NCBI GenBank assembly: GCA_963377175.1 | Contig: CAUJNA010003289.1 | Span: 315,923-379,922 of the forward strand | Direction of reading: 5' to 3' | DNA length: 64,000 nucleotides | From: Effrenium voratum | Taxonomy: Eukaryota > Sar > Dinophyceae > Suessiales > Symbiodiniaceae | Shown here: positions 19,498 through 29,168 of the stretch, in pieces | Position numbering within the stretch: the stretch's first letter is position 1 | Layout of the letters: every line of letters begins with the position of its first letter | The notes under the pieces: model-generated | Seen by the model: the letters and a program-made list of their open reading frames with translations, nothing else | Databases searched by the model: none | Told to the model about the DNA's origin: nothing | Position numbers and translations under genes: made by a program

Positions 19498-20476
19498 CCA
19501 CAACATGTAAAAGGATTAAGGTGCTGGCTGATTCGCTGCATGTTGACAAAACACAGTGTTTTTTATTGCTCACCGAAATTCCTGCCCAAAATCGAGCTCG
19601 GCCGGGATCGTCGAGGCCTGCCTGCCAAGCAGGTTTCGATATGTTCCACGTTCGCACCCGCCAAAAACCTTGAAAAACACTGTGTTTTTCACGTTTTCGG
19701 CAAGATTGGCCCAACCTAGGGGACAACATCCCCCGCATCACCGGCATCATCTGCATCAGTGCCCGCCATGGATGCGGATGATGCAGGCAATGCCGGGGAT
19801 GTTGTCCACCATGGGCACCCCCCAAAAAACGCTCGTTTTTGACTCCGCGGGGAGTCGGTCCAAAAGCGACCCCTTTTCGCCCAGAACACGCCCGAACATC
19901 CTTTCCCCCCTGGCAGCGAGGTCACAGCGCAAAAGTATAGCGCATGGTCGGCGCATGGTCGGCGGTGGTCGGCGGCACAGGGGAAAAAGGTCCACAACAT
20001 GTAAAAGGATTAAGGTGCTGGCTGATTCGCTGCATGTTGGCAAAACACAGTGTTTTTTATTGCTCACCTAAATTCCTGCCCAAAATCGAGTTCGGCCGGG
20101 ATCGTCGAGGCCTGCCTGCCAAGCAGGTTTCGATATGTTCCACGTTCGCACCCGCCAAAAACCTTGAAAAACACTGTGTTTTTCACGTTTTCGGCAAGAT
20201 TGGCCCAACCTAGGGGACAACATCCCCCGCATCACCGGCATCATCTGCATCAGTGCCCGCCATGGATGCGGATGATGCAGGCAATGCCGGGGATGTTGTC
20301 CACCATGGGCACCCCCCAAAAAACGCTCGTTTTTGACTCCGCGGGGAGTCGGTCCAAAAACGACCCCTTTTCGCCCAAAACACGCCCGAACATCCTTTCC
20401 CCCCTGGCAGCGAGGTCACAGCGCAAAAGTATAGCGCATGGTCGGCGCATGGTCGGCGGTGGTCGGCGGCACAGGG
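19498..20476. repeat. Tandem duplication, 494-bp period, about 99% identical
   Basis: 19498-19982 and 19992-20476 are equal in length (485 bases). I count five substitutions and no gaps. Each copy holds two inverted repeats: AAAACACAGTGTTTTT / AAAAACACTGTGTTTTT about 120 bases apart, and GGACAACATCCCC / GGGGATGTTGTCC around a 60-base imperfect hairpin. A TTTTTGACTCCGC / GGGGAGTC dyad is also present. Open frames in both copies are probably incidental. Confidence 0.9.
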
Positions 20477-20569
20477 CGGCCGGCCCTGTACCTGAAGGTA
20501 GGCCCTCCGGGCCTAGGCCTTCGGCCGTATCACGGACCACGGGGTCTGAAGCCCCCGGTGGCCGGATTT

Positions 20570-21161
20570 AAGGGCTGCCGCCCAGTGCCGCCCTGGATTT
20601 AGTTGTGGTTTTGAGCCAGTGCCCTTGGTTTTGGTTTCTTTGGTTTCTTTTGGGTGAAATGTTAGTGGCCCCAAAAGGCTAATCTTGTATTTCAGGGTTT
20701 TGTTTGCATTTTTGAAGACACGAACAGGGACTGTGACTTGCTGGGCAACAAATGATCGCTATCATGATCACTATCATCGTAGCATCCTCTGCATTACCAA
20801 GGGTGCCTAGCGATGATCATGACTATGCATCACTATCGAAACGGCACCTCGCCTCAGATGCCATTTGTGTCATTGAGATTTGGAGTCCTGCCTTGATGAT
20901 AATCATCACTACGCATCATTCGCAGCATCTGTGGCAATCATGAGGATAATCATCACTACGCATCCCCAGCATCTCCAGCAGCGATGATCATAATCATGAC
21001 TACGCATCACTGTCGAAACGGCACCTCGCCTCAGATGCCATTTGGGTCATTGAGATTTGGAGTCCTGCCTTGATGATAATCATCACTACGCATCATTCGC
21101 AAGAAACCAAAGAAACCAAAACCAAGGGCAGTGTTTTTGGCGGCACTGGGCGGCAGCCCTT
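20570..21161. mobile_element. 592-bp unit bounded by 61-80-base inverted repeats
   Basis: The left end (20570-20649) 'aagggctgccgcccagtgcc' ... 'ccttggttttggtttctttg' is the reverse complement of the right end (21101-21161) 'caaagaaaccaaaaccaagg' ... 'ggcactgggcggcagccctt', apart from an extra 20 bases in the left copy. The interior has two direct copies (20810-20923, 20981-21100) of a segment with 'aacggcacctcgcctcagat'. No protein is encoded. This looks like a non-autonomous transposon or a fold-back element. Confidence 0.7.
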
Positions 21162-22780
21162 GAACAAGAATGAGATGATGATGAGCATCATGATGATGAT
21201 GAGAAGAGCGATGACATCATAATAAGGATGATCATGATGATGATTATGATGATAACTATCATCGTAACACCCTTTGCATCACCAGTACTGCCTAATAAGA
21301 GATGATAATGACCGTGATGATAATGATGATAAGGATGAGGACTGTGATGATAACTATCATCGTAGCATCCTCGGCATCACCAGTGCCGGCTACTAAGAGA
21401 CGATGATGACCATGATGATTAAGATGACAAAGATGAGGGCTGTGATGATATATATCATCGTAGCATCCTCGGCATCATCAGTGCCGACTAACAAGAGATG
21501 ATGATGACCATGATGATAGTGATGATAAGGATGAGGACTGTGATGATAACTATCATCGTAGCATCCTCTGCATTACCAATGGGGTCCAACGTTACTTTTG
21601 AAATGCATATGAGAATAAGAATAAGAACAAGAATGAGATGATGATGATCATCATGATGATGATGAGAAGAGCGATGACATCATAATAAGGATGATCATGA
21701 TGATGATTATGATGATTATGATGATAACTATCATCGTAACACAGATGATGATGACATCCTCGGCATCACCAGTGCCGGCTAATAAGAGATGATAATAACC
21801 ATGATGATAGTGATGATAAGGATGAGGACTGTGATGATAAGTATCGTCGTAGCATCCTCTGCATTGCCAATGGGGTCTAACGTTACTTTTGAAATGCATA
21901 TAAGAATAATGATGATGATCCTCATGATGATGATGAGAAGAGCGATGACATCATAATAAGCATGATCATGATGATGATTATCATGATAACTATCATCGTA
22001 ACGCCCTTTGTATAAGAGATGATGATGACATCCTCGGCATCACCAGTGCCGGCTAAGATGAGGACTGTGATGATAGATATCGTCGTAGCATCCTCTGCAT
22101 TGCCAATGGGGTCTATAAGAAGAAGAACAAGAATGAGATGATGATGATCATAATGATGATGATGAGAAGAGCGATGACATCATAATAAGGATGATCATGA
22201 TGATGATTATGATGATAACTATCATCGTAACACCCTTTGCATCACCAGTGCTGCCTAATAAGAGATGATGATGACATCCTCGGCATCACCAGTGCCGGCA
22301 AAAAGAGATGATAATATCCATGATGATAGTGATGATAAGGGTGAGGACTGTGATGATAAGTATCGTCGTAGCATCCTCTGCATTGCCAATGGGGTCTAAC
22401 GTTACTTTTGAAATGCATCTAAGAATAAGAACAAGAATGAGATGATGATGATCATCATGATGATGATGATGAGAAGGGCGATGACATCATAATAAGGATG
22501 ATCATGATGATGATTATGATGAGAACTATCATCGTAACACCCTTTGCATCACCAGTGCTGCCTAATAAGAGATGGTGATGACCGTGATGATACTGAGGAC
22601 TGTGATGATAACTATCATCCTAGCATCCTTGGCATCACCAGCGCCGGCTAATAAGAGATGATGATGACCTGATGCTAGTGATGATAAGGATGAGGACTGT
22701 GATCATAACTATCGTTGTAGCTTCCTCTGCATTGCCAATGGTGTCTAACGTAGCATCCTCGGCATCACCAGGGCGGCCCG
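21162..22780. repeat. GAT-rich satellite with higher-order units
   Basis: Degenerate GATGAT/ATCATC sequence. A larger unit beginning 'gagatgatgatgatcat' recurs near 21172, 21635, 21912, 22137 and 22440, with shared 'cgtagcatcctc', 'gcatcaccagtgc' and 'gcgatgacatcataataagg' words. Spacing is irregular (220-460 bases). No gene. Confidence 0.88.
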
Positions 22781-23153
22781 AGACTTACCCCACGGGCCCA
22801 GTATCCCTAGCACTCCTTGTGCCGAAAAGTAAGGGGCTCATTTTTTGAGATAGCGCCCCCTGCGCCCAAGCCTAAATGAGTCCCCTGTGTGGCAGCTACA
22901 ATGGGCCAGAGCGGGGCGTTAAGCCCCAATCTTCAGGGGCCGGGGGGGGCAGTCATCATGATCATCATGTCCACGCAGCTTTTGCATGTCAAGCCCTCTC
23001 TAACGCCACAATTGAAACGTATATGAAAAATTAAGGATGATGACGAGGATGATGATGTTGAAGGATATAGAAATGATGATGATGATGTTGACGATAAGAA
23101 TGATGAAGGATCATATCGATGATGATGATGATGATGATGGGCATCCGTATGAT
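22781..23153. other. Unique GC-rich spacer then GAT-rich tract
   Basis: 22781-22950 is unique, with an imperfect dyad ('aagtaaggggctcatt' / 'aaatgagtcccct'). 23030-23150 returns to GATGAT. No coding signal is chosen. Confidence 0.6.
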
Positions 23154-23193
23154 GCCAGTAGTCATATGCTTGCCTCAAAGATTAATCCATGCG
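23154..23193 (+). rRNA. Fragment of the 18S rRNA 5' end
   Basis: Matches the universal eukaryotic SSU rRNA start 'gccagtagtcatatgcttg' and 'ctcaaagattaa.ccatgc', with two changes (cctc for tctc, and aatcc for aagcc). Similarity stops on both sides, at 'gatgcc' (expected 'gatcctgcc') and after 'ccatgcg'. It is a 40-base dispersed fragment, not a functional gene. Confidence 0.85.
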
Positions 23194-23300
23194 CTTGTAC
23201 TGCAACCACCCTTCCCGTGCGCCTCCCCCTTTGAGGAGAAGGGGTCGGCGGATTAATCCGGGGTTAACATTACATGCAGCAATCCCGGTAGTTCCCTTTT

Positions 23301-23659
23301 ATGCAAGATGAACCATCTCATTTTGCTCAATCTGAGGTGAGCTTCCTCTTGGTGAGGTCATGTTTCGGGGGAAATATATTGGGAGCCGTGACAAAACTGT
23401 CGCCAGGAATCAACCTCACGTCGGCACACTATGACAAGAACCACTTCTTCAGCAGGTGCGAAGTGCAGAGAGTTTGCGACTTCGTAGATCGGGTAAAGTT
23501 GAGTTGCCGCTTCTGACGCCTGTCTGGGCCTTTTCTGAAATTGTAGACTCACAGCCTGGGCCGTTCTTTCAAGTCTACCACTTGGGTGTTGACTTGTTGA
23601 TGCAGGCAGATTCACCGAAGCAGAAATATGAGGCTTGGGCTCATGTCACTGCTTTCTAA
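23301..23659 (+). CDS. Two-exon gene fragment, unknown protein
   Basis: Exon 1 (to 23492) includes AVTKLSPGINLTSAHYDKNH and FFSRCEVQRVCDFVDR, then 'cgg/gtaaag'. Exon 2 (23555-23659) follows 'gactcacag' and reads PGPFFQVYHLGVDLLMQADS and PKQKYEAWAHVTAF, stop TAA. The intron is 62 bases, GT-AG, phase 0 on both sides. The ATG at 23301 may or may not be the true start. Unrecognised. Confidence 0.5.
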
Positions 23660-24123
23660 GCCCCCCCCGCACTGCGAGGGACGACGCCAGACATGATGTC
23701 TTTGTTCTCTTTCATTTGCTCACTAAGACTTTAAGACGTGTCTGTGTGTGTGTGCTTTTTCGCTTAGTTTCAGATGGGTTTCGCCAAAACTGATAGATCT
23801 CCTGTGGTTCTCTGGCTTTACACATGCAAGATACGCTGGCTCACCTACACTCTTGGGAGATGCCATAGCTCTTGTTGCCCTGCCCGGAAATTTCCCGGCA
23901 GGTTGCACAGTTTTGCGGGGGTCCCCATATTCTCCCTGAAGGGCATGTGAGTCCCTTCCCCTGTACCTGACCTGTTGGGACCCTGTAAGGAGAGCTATGA
24001 GGCTGAATCAGGGGACACAGGAAAAACTAGGGTAACCCCAAAGTGGGGTATGGAAACAAGAACTGCAACCTGCGGTGCATGGTTCAATGTTGACCCATGG
24101 CCATGTAGAGAGCTCCGCTTTAG

Positions 24124-24216
24124 CGGCTTGCCGTGCTTGCTCTTCTCGGTGGCGTGGCGAGGTTGCGGCAGTTGTGTTCCTTCCTTCGCAGCCGCTTTTG
24201 CCTTTGCTTACAATGA
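24124..24216 (+). CDS. Probable terminal exon, 30 codons
   Basis: Starts after 'gagctccgctttag', reads RLAVLALLGGVARLRQLCSF and LRSRFCLCLQ, and stops at TGA 24214-24216. Third positions are almost all G/C. Immediately upstream is a family A/B remnant ('tgttgacccatggccatg', 24089-24106). Confidence 0.47.
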   Translation, partial: RLAVLALLGGVARLRQLCSFLRSRFCLCLQ

Positions 24217-24544
24217 CAACTCCATGGCGCACTCAAAACCCACCTAAACTGCCCAGCAGCCCGCTTGGCGGAAGGTAGCTCAGCATCCCGCAGTTTGAAC
24301 CACCAAGTTTTGGGCTGGCAAATCGATCCCTCGCCCTAGGTTCCTGACGCCCCACACCAAGCATGAGGATGCACATTCGGTGGACCAGGCCGAGCGCCGG
24401 AAAGCGTGGGTTTGATTGAGCACAAGAGGACCAAACAAGTGTGGCTTTCCGTTTGGTTTCCTTTTAGAGCCATCTCAAAAAGGGTACCCTCAACGAAGAC
24501 GCACCTATTTGCCATTCTGTGCCTCTTTCGAGCCCTTCTCGGTT

Positions 24545-24549
24545 GTTTT

Positions 24550-24648
<99 letters not shown>

Positions 24649-24680
24649 TGTTTGTTTGTTTGTTTGTTTGTTTGTTTGAT
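24545..24680. repeat. CTTG then GTTT tetranucleotide array
   Basis: About 26 perfect TTGC units, then seven TTTG units. Long Leu-Ala-Cys or Lys-Gln-Ala open frames on both strands are artefacts of the array. Confidence 0.97.
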
Positions 24681-24872
24681 TCCCGTGTTGTCTAGTTTGT
24701 CGTGGGCTTCCCTTGTTTTAACATCTTTGGGGATGTTCCAGTTTGTGGTTCCGGGTTGACGTTTGGTGCAGACAATTGGAAAGACACAGGCTTCCCCAGT
24801 GCCCGAGAGGGTCGTTTGGAGTGTGGAGGTTGTACACCACTTCACAGAGGTACTGCCATCATTTTCTTGCAG

Positions 24873-24914
24873 AAGTGGTATATTAACCTGCACACCTTCA
24901 AGCAACCCACATGA
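24873..24914 (+). CDS. Short possible terminal exon
   Basis: Strong acceptor ('atcattttcttgcag'), then KWYINLHTFKQPT and a stop. Too short for more than a tentative call. The following 24915-25120 has an open frame with no clear start. Confidence 0.3.
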   Translation, partial: KWYINLHTFKQPT

Positions 24915-25128
24915 TCATGCCCTTGAATGGAGGGTGGAGAAGTTAGCAGCTTCTTTACCAGCCAGAGTGCTAAAGGTGGCTCATGCAAATGTGGGGCTCC
25001 AACAAGGGAGTCCGCAATTTTGTGGAACTTTGAAACCTGGGTTGCCAAAGGGACATTCCAGAACTTGATACAGCTGTCACTTTTCCAGAATAAAGTTATA
25101 CAGTCAGGGAGATGGATTTGAATCAATC

Positions 25129-25248
25129 CTCACTTGCCCAAAGCGAATCGACCTTTTGACCTTTTGGTTTTCCCATGTTGGTCCATTGTTAGCAAAGGTC
25201 CCAAAAGGTGATCACCTTTTATTTCCAGGTCCCTAAGGGGCAAGTGAG
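25129..25248 (+). mobile_element. Family R5 introner-like element
   Basis: Terminal inverted repeats CTCACTTGCCC and GGGCAAGTGAG. Internal 'aaagcgaatcgacc', 'ttgaccttttggttt' and 'ccaaaaggtgatcacctttt' are shared with 45929-46046. The AG of the right end is immediately followed by a coding-like frame, so this end is probably the splice acceptor. Confidence 0.65.
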
Positions 25249-25356
25249 AACCACTTTGGCATCACAAATTCCCCCCATTTCTCGCAGCCACTTGGACGTC
25301 CCCAGAGCCCCAAGAGGACCGATCCATGGGATCGGATCCCTCCGTCAGGGCTTGGG
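25249..25356 (+). CDS. Probable exon abutting an R5 element
   Basis: The frame NHFGITNSPHFSQPLGRPQS and PKRTDPWDRIPPSGLG begins at the first base after the R5 inverted repeat and ends at 'ggg/gtatga'. About 70% of third bases are G/C. Pro/Ser-rich; unrecognised. Confidence 0.52.
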
Positions 25357-25650
25357 GTATGAGAGTTCCGTGAGGCACTTGTTGATTCTGTCTCGGTGGA
25401 TTGTAGGCTGGACCCATTGTCTGGGTGAATTGATACGATCTCGAATCCTTGAGTGTGTCTGAGTTGTTTTTTTTTTTTTTTTTCAGGTCCTTAGGTCGAA
25501 TTGATTGCAAAGGTCGATGTGGAGCAACTTAGCTCCTGGCACTGCTGCGCCTCAACGATAAAGGCAACTTCTGAGCCCCCATCAACTAGGGCTCCGGGCG
25601 GCAACTCCTATTAAATACCCCGTATTTATGAAGTTGGACCCCCCCCCAAA

Positions 25651-25893
25651 GTGGAATTCTGGGTGACGCAACAGACAGCAGCTCACTTTGCATGCCAAGA
25701 CGCGGCTCCGCGAAGCACTTTTGGAGGAGGGAGTGGTGTCCAGCCCACCATGCTGCGTACTTTAAGCAGCGCAACAGGTTTTTCTACAGGTCGCATGTCA
25801 CAGCGAGGTTGGGTGATCTCGCTATTACCCATGGGTTGTTTTGAGCCGAAGCCAACTTCAATGCTTCTGAAGCTGGGCGCGGGGGTGGGATAA
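25651..25893 (+). CDS. ORF of 80 aa, unknown
   Basis: Open frame EFWVTQQTAAHFACQDAAPR through PLPMGCFEPKPT-like sequence to TAA. The mid-protein segment GGGSGVQPTMLRTLSSATGF is low in complexity. An AG at 25677 ('gcaacag') could be an exon start. The minus strand is also open, so strand is moderately uncertain. Confidence 0.4.
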   Translation: MEFWVTQQTAAHFACQDAAPRSTFGGGSGVQPTMLRTLSSATGFSTGRMSQRGWVISLLPMGCFEPKPTSMLLKLGAGVG

Positions 25894-26020
25894 ACGTGTG
25901 AGTCAAGCAAGTATCACTGCCCATTTTGTTCAAGAGTCCCGGGTAGTCAAGTGAAGATAGGGAATTCCAATTCCTTATTCACCTGGAACTGGATAAGACT
26001 TCTGGGGAGTTCAGTGAGAC

Positions 26021-26287
26021 ATGCAGGAGATGCTCTATCACAACCTTGTGGCCTGGGTCCAAGCAATCGACGGCCTGTGGAATCCAGCGATGGGCCGTAA
26101 AGATCAACTTCCCAGAGCCCTAGACCTCAAAGCAGACTTCAGGCCTTCGTTTCCTTTGAAGCCCACAAGGCTTGCCCGAAAGGCTTCCCGAAGGACAGAG
26201 AAGCGATTTCTCCTTGGGCGGAAATGCGAAATGCTCCCAACTGAGTTCATGGACTTCAAACTTTTGGGAAGACTTGTTTTGTCATAA
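26021..26287 (+). CDS. ORF of 88 aa, basic, unknown
   Basis: MQEMLYHNLVAWVQAIDGLW leads into a Lys/Arg-rich middle (KPTRLARKASRRTEKRF). The last 15 codons overlap the start of a dispersed repeat ('gagttcatggacttcaaact'), so the real coding end is probably earlier. G/C-ending codons about 65% before that point. Unrecognised. Confidence 0.45.
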   Translation: MQEMLYHNLVAWVQAIDGLWNPAMGRKDQLPRALDLKADFRPSFPLKPTRLARKASRRTEKRFLLGRKCEMLPTEFMDFKLLGRLVLS

Positions 26288-26332
26288 ACAAAGAGTTCAG
26301 ACTGTTTTTGGCCCATCCACTCAGGAAGTGAG
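26262..26332 (+). repeat. Family R1 copy
   Basis: 'gaagacttgttttgtcataa' to 'catccactcaggaagtgag'. Same order as the 41929 element but with a diverged left end. 26340-27180 has no confident exon; 27000-27180 is C/A-rich with a direct repeat of 'gatattgacatgagcc'-type sequence (27028 and 27129). Confidence 0.55.
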
Positions 26333-27184
26333 AATGTGAACTAGGAAACACGTCATTTAGGTGGGGATTCATGTCCCAATGCGGACCCTGAAGCATCGTC
26401 GATGGATCGTCCACCACTTTTGAAGCGGTTCCTGATCAAAAATACACAGCCAAATGTGTTTGGCTTGCCTGTTGGAAAACACTCAAGCAACAAGCCGCTC
26501 GCTGATGAGGCTTGACGGACCCCAGATTGGCGAAACGCAAAAAGCAAGCTTTATTTTTTGGCAAAGCGAAGAAGAGCCTCGTGCTGATTGCTGTATTTTT
26601 GGACGTTCAACGGTTGGAAACGGACAATTGGTCGACACATTGCGAACCGGCAATCAATAGCTTTTGTTGGCCTTTCACCTTGCCCCACTTGAAACGTGGC
26701 CAGTCCAAGGCGCAACGGTTCGGGTCAAGTTTTTGCTGGCTCCATCGTGTGTTCAAAGTCACCCGAGTTGGTTGAAGGGAAACAACGGGTCTTTGACTTG
26801 GCCTGTTCATCCCACGGGGAGGGCCATGCGGACATGGACCCAGTTTTGTCCAGCACCAGCTTTTCCACGGAAAGCAGCAGTCAAATCCCAATTTCCAGAA
26901 ATGGTCAAAATGGGTTGGTCTGTTGGTTGAGGGTACTCCCTTGTTGCTGTTGTGTTTGTGTTGTTTTTTGGTGTTTTGGGGGGCTGAGGGGGGGGGCCTA
27001 ACAACACACACCTACACAACAAAAATATATTGACATGAGCCACCCCCCTAAACTAACAACCCCCCCCCCAAGATGAGGCGGCGCGGGCCTTAGGTCTTTT
27101 TTATGTGTTGTTAGACCCCCCCCAAAAGGATATTGACATGAGCCACCCCCCAAACCCTCCCCCAAACTAACACCCCAAGATGAG

Positions 27185-27275
27185 TCCGGGAGCATTTTCC
27201 CAAGGTCATGACGGACCTGGAGCTTCTCCGCGTGGCCTTCTTTAAGCCCGGCTCCGACTACTTCCGCTTCTACAG
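27185..27275 (+). CDS. Probable exon, strong codon bias
   Basis: Frame REHFPKVMTDLELLRVAFFK then PGSDYFRFYR; nearly all third positions are C or G. It opens after an AG ('aagatgag') and ends at 'tacag/gcatct', a GC-type donor of the kind dinoflagellates use. One of the clearest coding signals in the window, but no family is recognised. Confidence 0.57.
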
Positions 27276-27501
27276 GCATCTCACGCGTCGCGTCTCACGC
27301 GTGAAAAACAGGGCTGTCGCATGGCTGGGACCTTTGCGGAACCGGGGTCCGTTTGGAGGTTGAGTGGGGGTTGGGTCCTTGTTGTTCCTTTGGGTCTTGG
27401 GATTGTAGTCTGAGTTTTCAGTGCAGCTTGGCTTTGGGTCGACCAATTTGGGTCGACATGAGCAAAAAAGTCCAGTTTGGTCGAGCTGGATGGTGGACCT
27501 A

Positions 27502-27840
27502 TTAGGGGACTTGCAGCTTCAGCGCGTAGGATCTTCCTTTCTCGTTGCGCCTTGTGATTCCTGTAACGTGTTCCCTTGAAAACTTGCGCAAAACACCCTG
27601 TTCATCAAAGTTGAGGGGCGTGATTTGTTCCTCCGGGATAGAGTTTTGTTGGTTGTGTGAGAGATAATTGAAAGGTTTGTTAGTTGAAGCAATGATGCAT
27701 GAAACAAACAAACGTTGGTTAGAAGTCAAATGATGGTCACTTACTCCGCATTTGGGCGTGGCTGGTGTATTTAACATTTCAACCAATGCAACTATAAACA
27801 AACAAGAGATGACAGTGAACAAGACAAATGATAAACACAA
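27502..27840 (-). CDS. Minus-strand ORF of 112 aa with a signal-like N-terminus; strand uncertain
   Basis: The N-terminus MCLSFVLFTVISCLFIVALV resembles a signal peptide. The C-terminal part NFDEQGVLRKFSREHVTGIT and RRNEKGRSYALKLQVP is natural-looking. A consensus donor ('gcgga/gtaagt') and a downstream AG ('ctatcccggag') would excise an in-frame intron. Against this, the + strand of 27529-27666 also has an open frame (LPFSLRLVIPVTCSLENLRK) after an AG. Confidence 0.4.
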   Translation of the reverse strand: MCLSFVLFTVISCLFIVALVEMLNTPATPKCGVSDHHLTSNQRLFVSCIIASTNKPFNYLSHNQQNSIPEEQITPLNFDEQGVLRKFSREHVTGITRRNEKGRSYALKLQVP

Positions 27841-28199
27841 AACACAACATAACTAACGGCAAGAGTATCAGCAATTAGACGATCAGGAGTTGACAACCAA
27901 TTATTGTACAGCATATTTATTGTTGCCTGTTGGTTTCTGAGTCCTAAATTTCAGAGATTCCTGATACTTCAAACGAAAAGAACGCAACAGATCTCAGCGA
28001 TTTCACAAGTAACCGTTTACAATGAAATTATTATGCTTCACCATTGACTGCCAAAGAAGAAGTATTCCAAGGGTTTACAACAAGCATAGAATTGTTCAAT
28101 GCCTTTTTAGAAGAAGGAGAGCTTGAAAGGAAGCTCTTCGCTCCCTTTTGAGGATGCTCTCACTTTAAGACAAACCCATGTGTGTCGTAACAAAACCCG

Positions 28200-28403
28200 G
28201 TGGTTGCAACGGATCTACGAGTCCTCCCTTTCCCCGTTTGGGGCGGGCTTGATTGTGTCATGAAACCAAGGTTCCAAGCAGATCTTATCGAGACCTTGGT
28301 AAGGGCAGCCCAGGATGGGCGCTTGAGTTGCCATTCTGAAACGTCACATGTTGAAGAGGCTGATGTTATGGCAGGCTTCCGGTGGTTCGCACTTGTTCTT
28401 TGA
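28200..28403 (+). CDS. ORF of about 67 codons, unknown
   Basis: GLDCVMKPRFQADLIETLVR then AAQDGRLSCHSETSHVEEAD, stop TGA at 28401-28403. A GT at 28301 ('accttg/gtaagg') is a near-consensus internal donor, so the exon may end there. The region 27845-28150 upstream is AT-rich with no gene seen. Confidence 0.38.
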   Translation: MVATDLRVLPFPVWGGLDCVMKPRFQADLIETLVRAAQDGRLSCHSETSHVEEADVMAGFRWFALVL

Positions 28404-28409
28404 ACCACC

Positions 28410-28954
28410 TTGTGGTTTGAACATAAAGACGCAGTGGAATCCCAATTGAGGAGGGTCGTTTTGACGACCTCAAAGGGGGTGAAAAGGGGAGGCCAAAGGG
28501 TGTACTTATCACTTAAGTATATGGGTGTGGCTCAAAAAACCGGCACCACAATGGAACCCTGGCAAGTGGAAACATGGACCAAAACCCGCGTAACCCCTCC
28601 TGTTTAATTTTGAGCCACAGCCATGTAGAAAAGCCCGATGGATGTTTCCACCGCTCCATGACGAACTTGCTAGATGGAAGACCCGGAGGGTACTTGAGCG
28701 CGGGCATATTGGCATGGAACATGGAATCAAGGGATCTTCCAGTTTTCTCATTCTTGCCTTTTTCGCACCGAGGTTCTGGTGGTTGGCAGGGCAGTTTCCC
28801 GGAAAAGAAAGGATGAGAAAGAAGGGGAAGAGCCGTGTCACAGAACTTCGCGCGACTCGTCAGGTTCGTTGACGAGTTGGGCGGCTTTTGGCTCTACCGC
28901 TGGGGAGAAACCTGGCAGAGAGCGGGGGGGGGGGAGCTTTGCGTGTCGAAATGG
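28410..28954 (+). CDS. Multi-exon gene with a GT15/KTR mannosyltransferase-like motif
   Basis: An upstream segment (28410-28524) reads HKDAVESQLRRVVLTTSKGV. A family A element (28525-28620) follows as an intron. After it two frames are open: EKPDGCFHRSMTNLLDGRPG and MFPPLHDELARWKTRRVLER. The last segment (about 28829-28954) reads SQNFARLVRFVDELGGF, then WLYRWGETWQRA, and ends at 'tgg/gtaagc'. It matches the LDxxGGFxxxRWGD signature of Golgi alpha-1,2-mannosyltransferases of the Kre2/KTR (GT15) type, with E for the final D. An 11-G run near 28924 makes the tail uncertain. Exon joins are unresolved. Confidence 0.45.
28525..28620 (+). mobile_element. Family A introner-like element
   Basis: Starts GTGTGGCTCAAAAA after ATGG, ends AATTTTGAGCCACAG before CCATGT. 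The internal block is in reverse orientation relative to the 52656 copy ('ccaccaatggaaccctgg'-like, then 'aaaacccgcgtaacccctcc'). GT and AG lie in the inverted repeats. Confidence 0.66.
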
Positions 28955-29168
28955 GTAAGCCTTTGGTAAGAGACAGGGCCTGAGGCTCAACAGACACCCT
29001 TGGCTCAGAACCCCTGAAAATAGGACATCTAGGCACCTAGTTTGGGGTCATTTTGAACGGAACATAAAAGGGAGGTTGGGCCATGCAAAGGGGTTTTGCT
29101 CAAAATAGGCACCCCCCCAAAGGCGGGAAGTCCCATGTGACGATGTTGCTTGTTCCACTTGGTTTCAG

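Noticed and set aside
24336..24905. 189-codon minus ORF with a SKQA repeat
   Set aside because: The middle is the TTGC array; the rest is not splice-supported.
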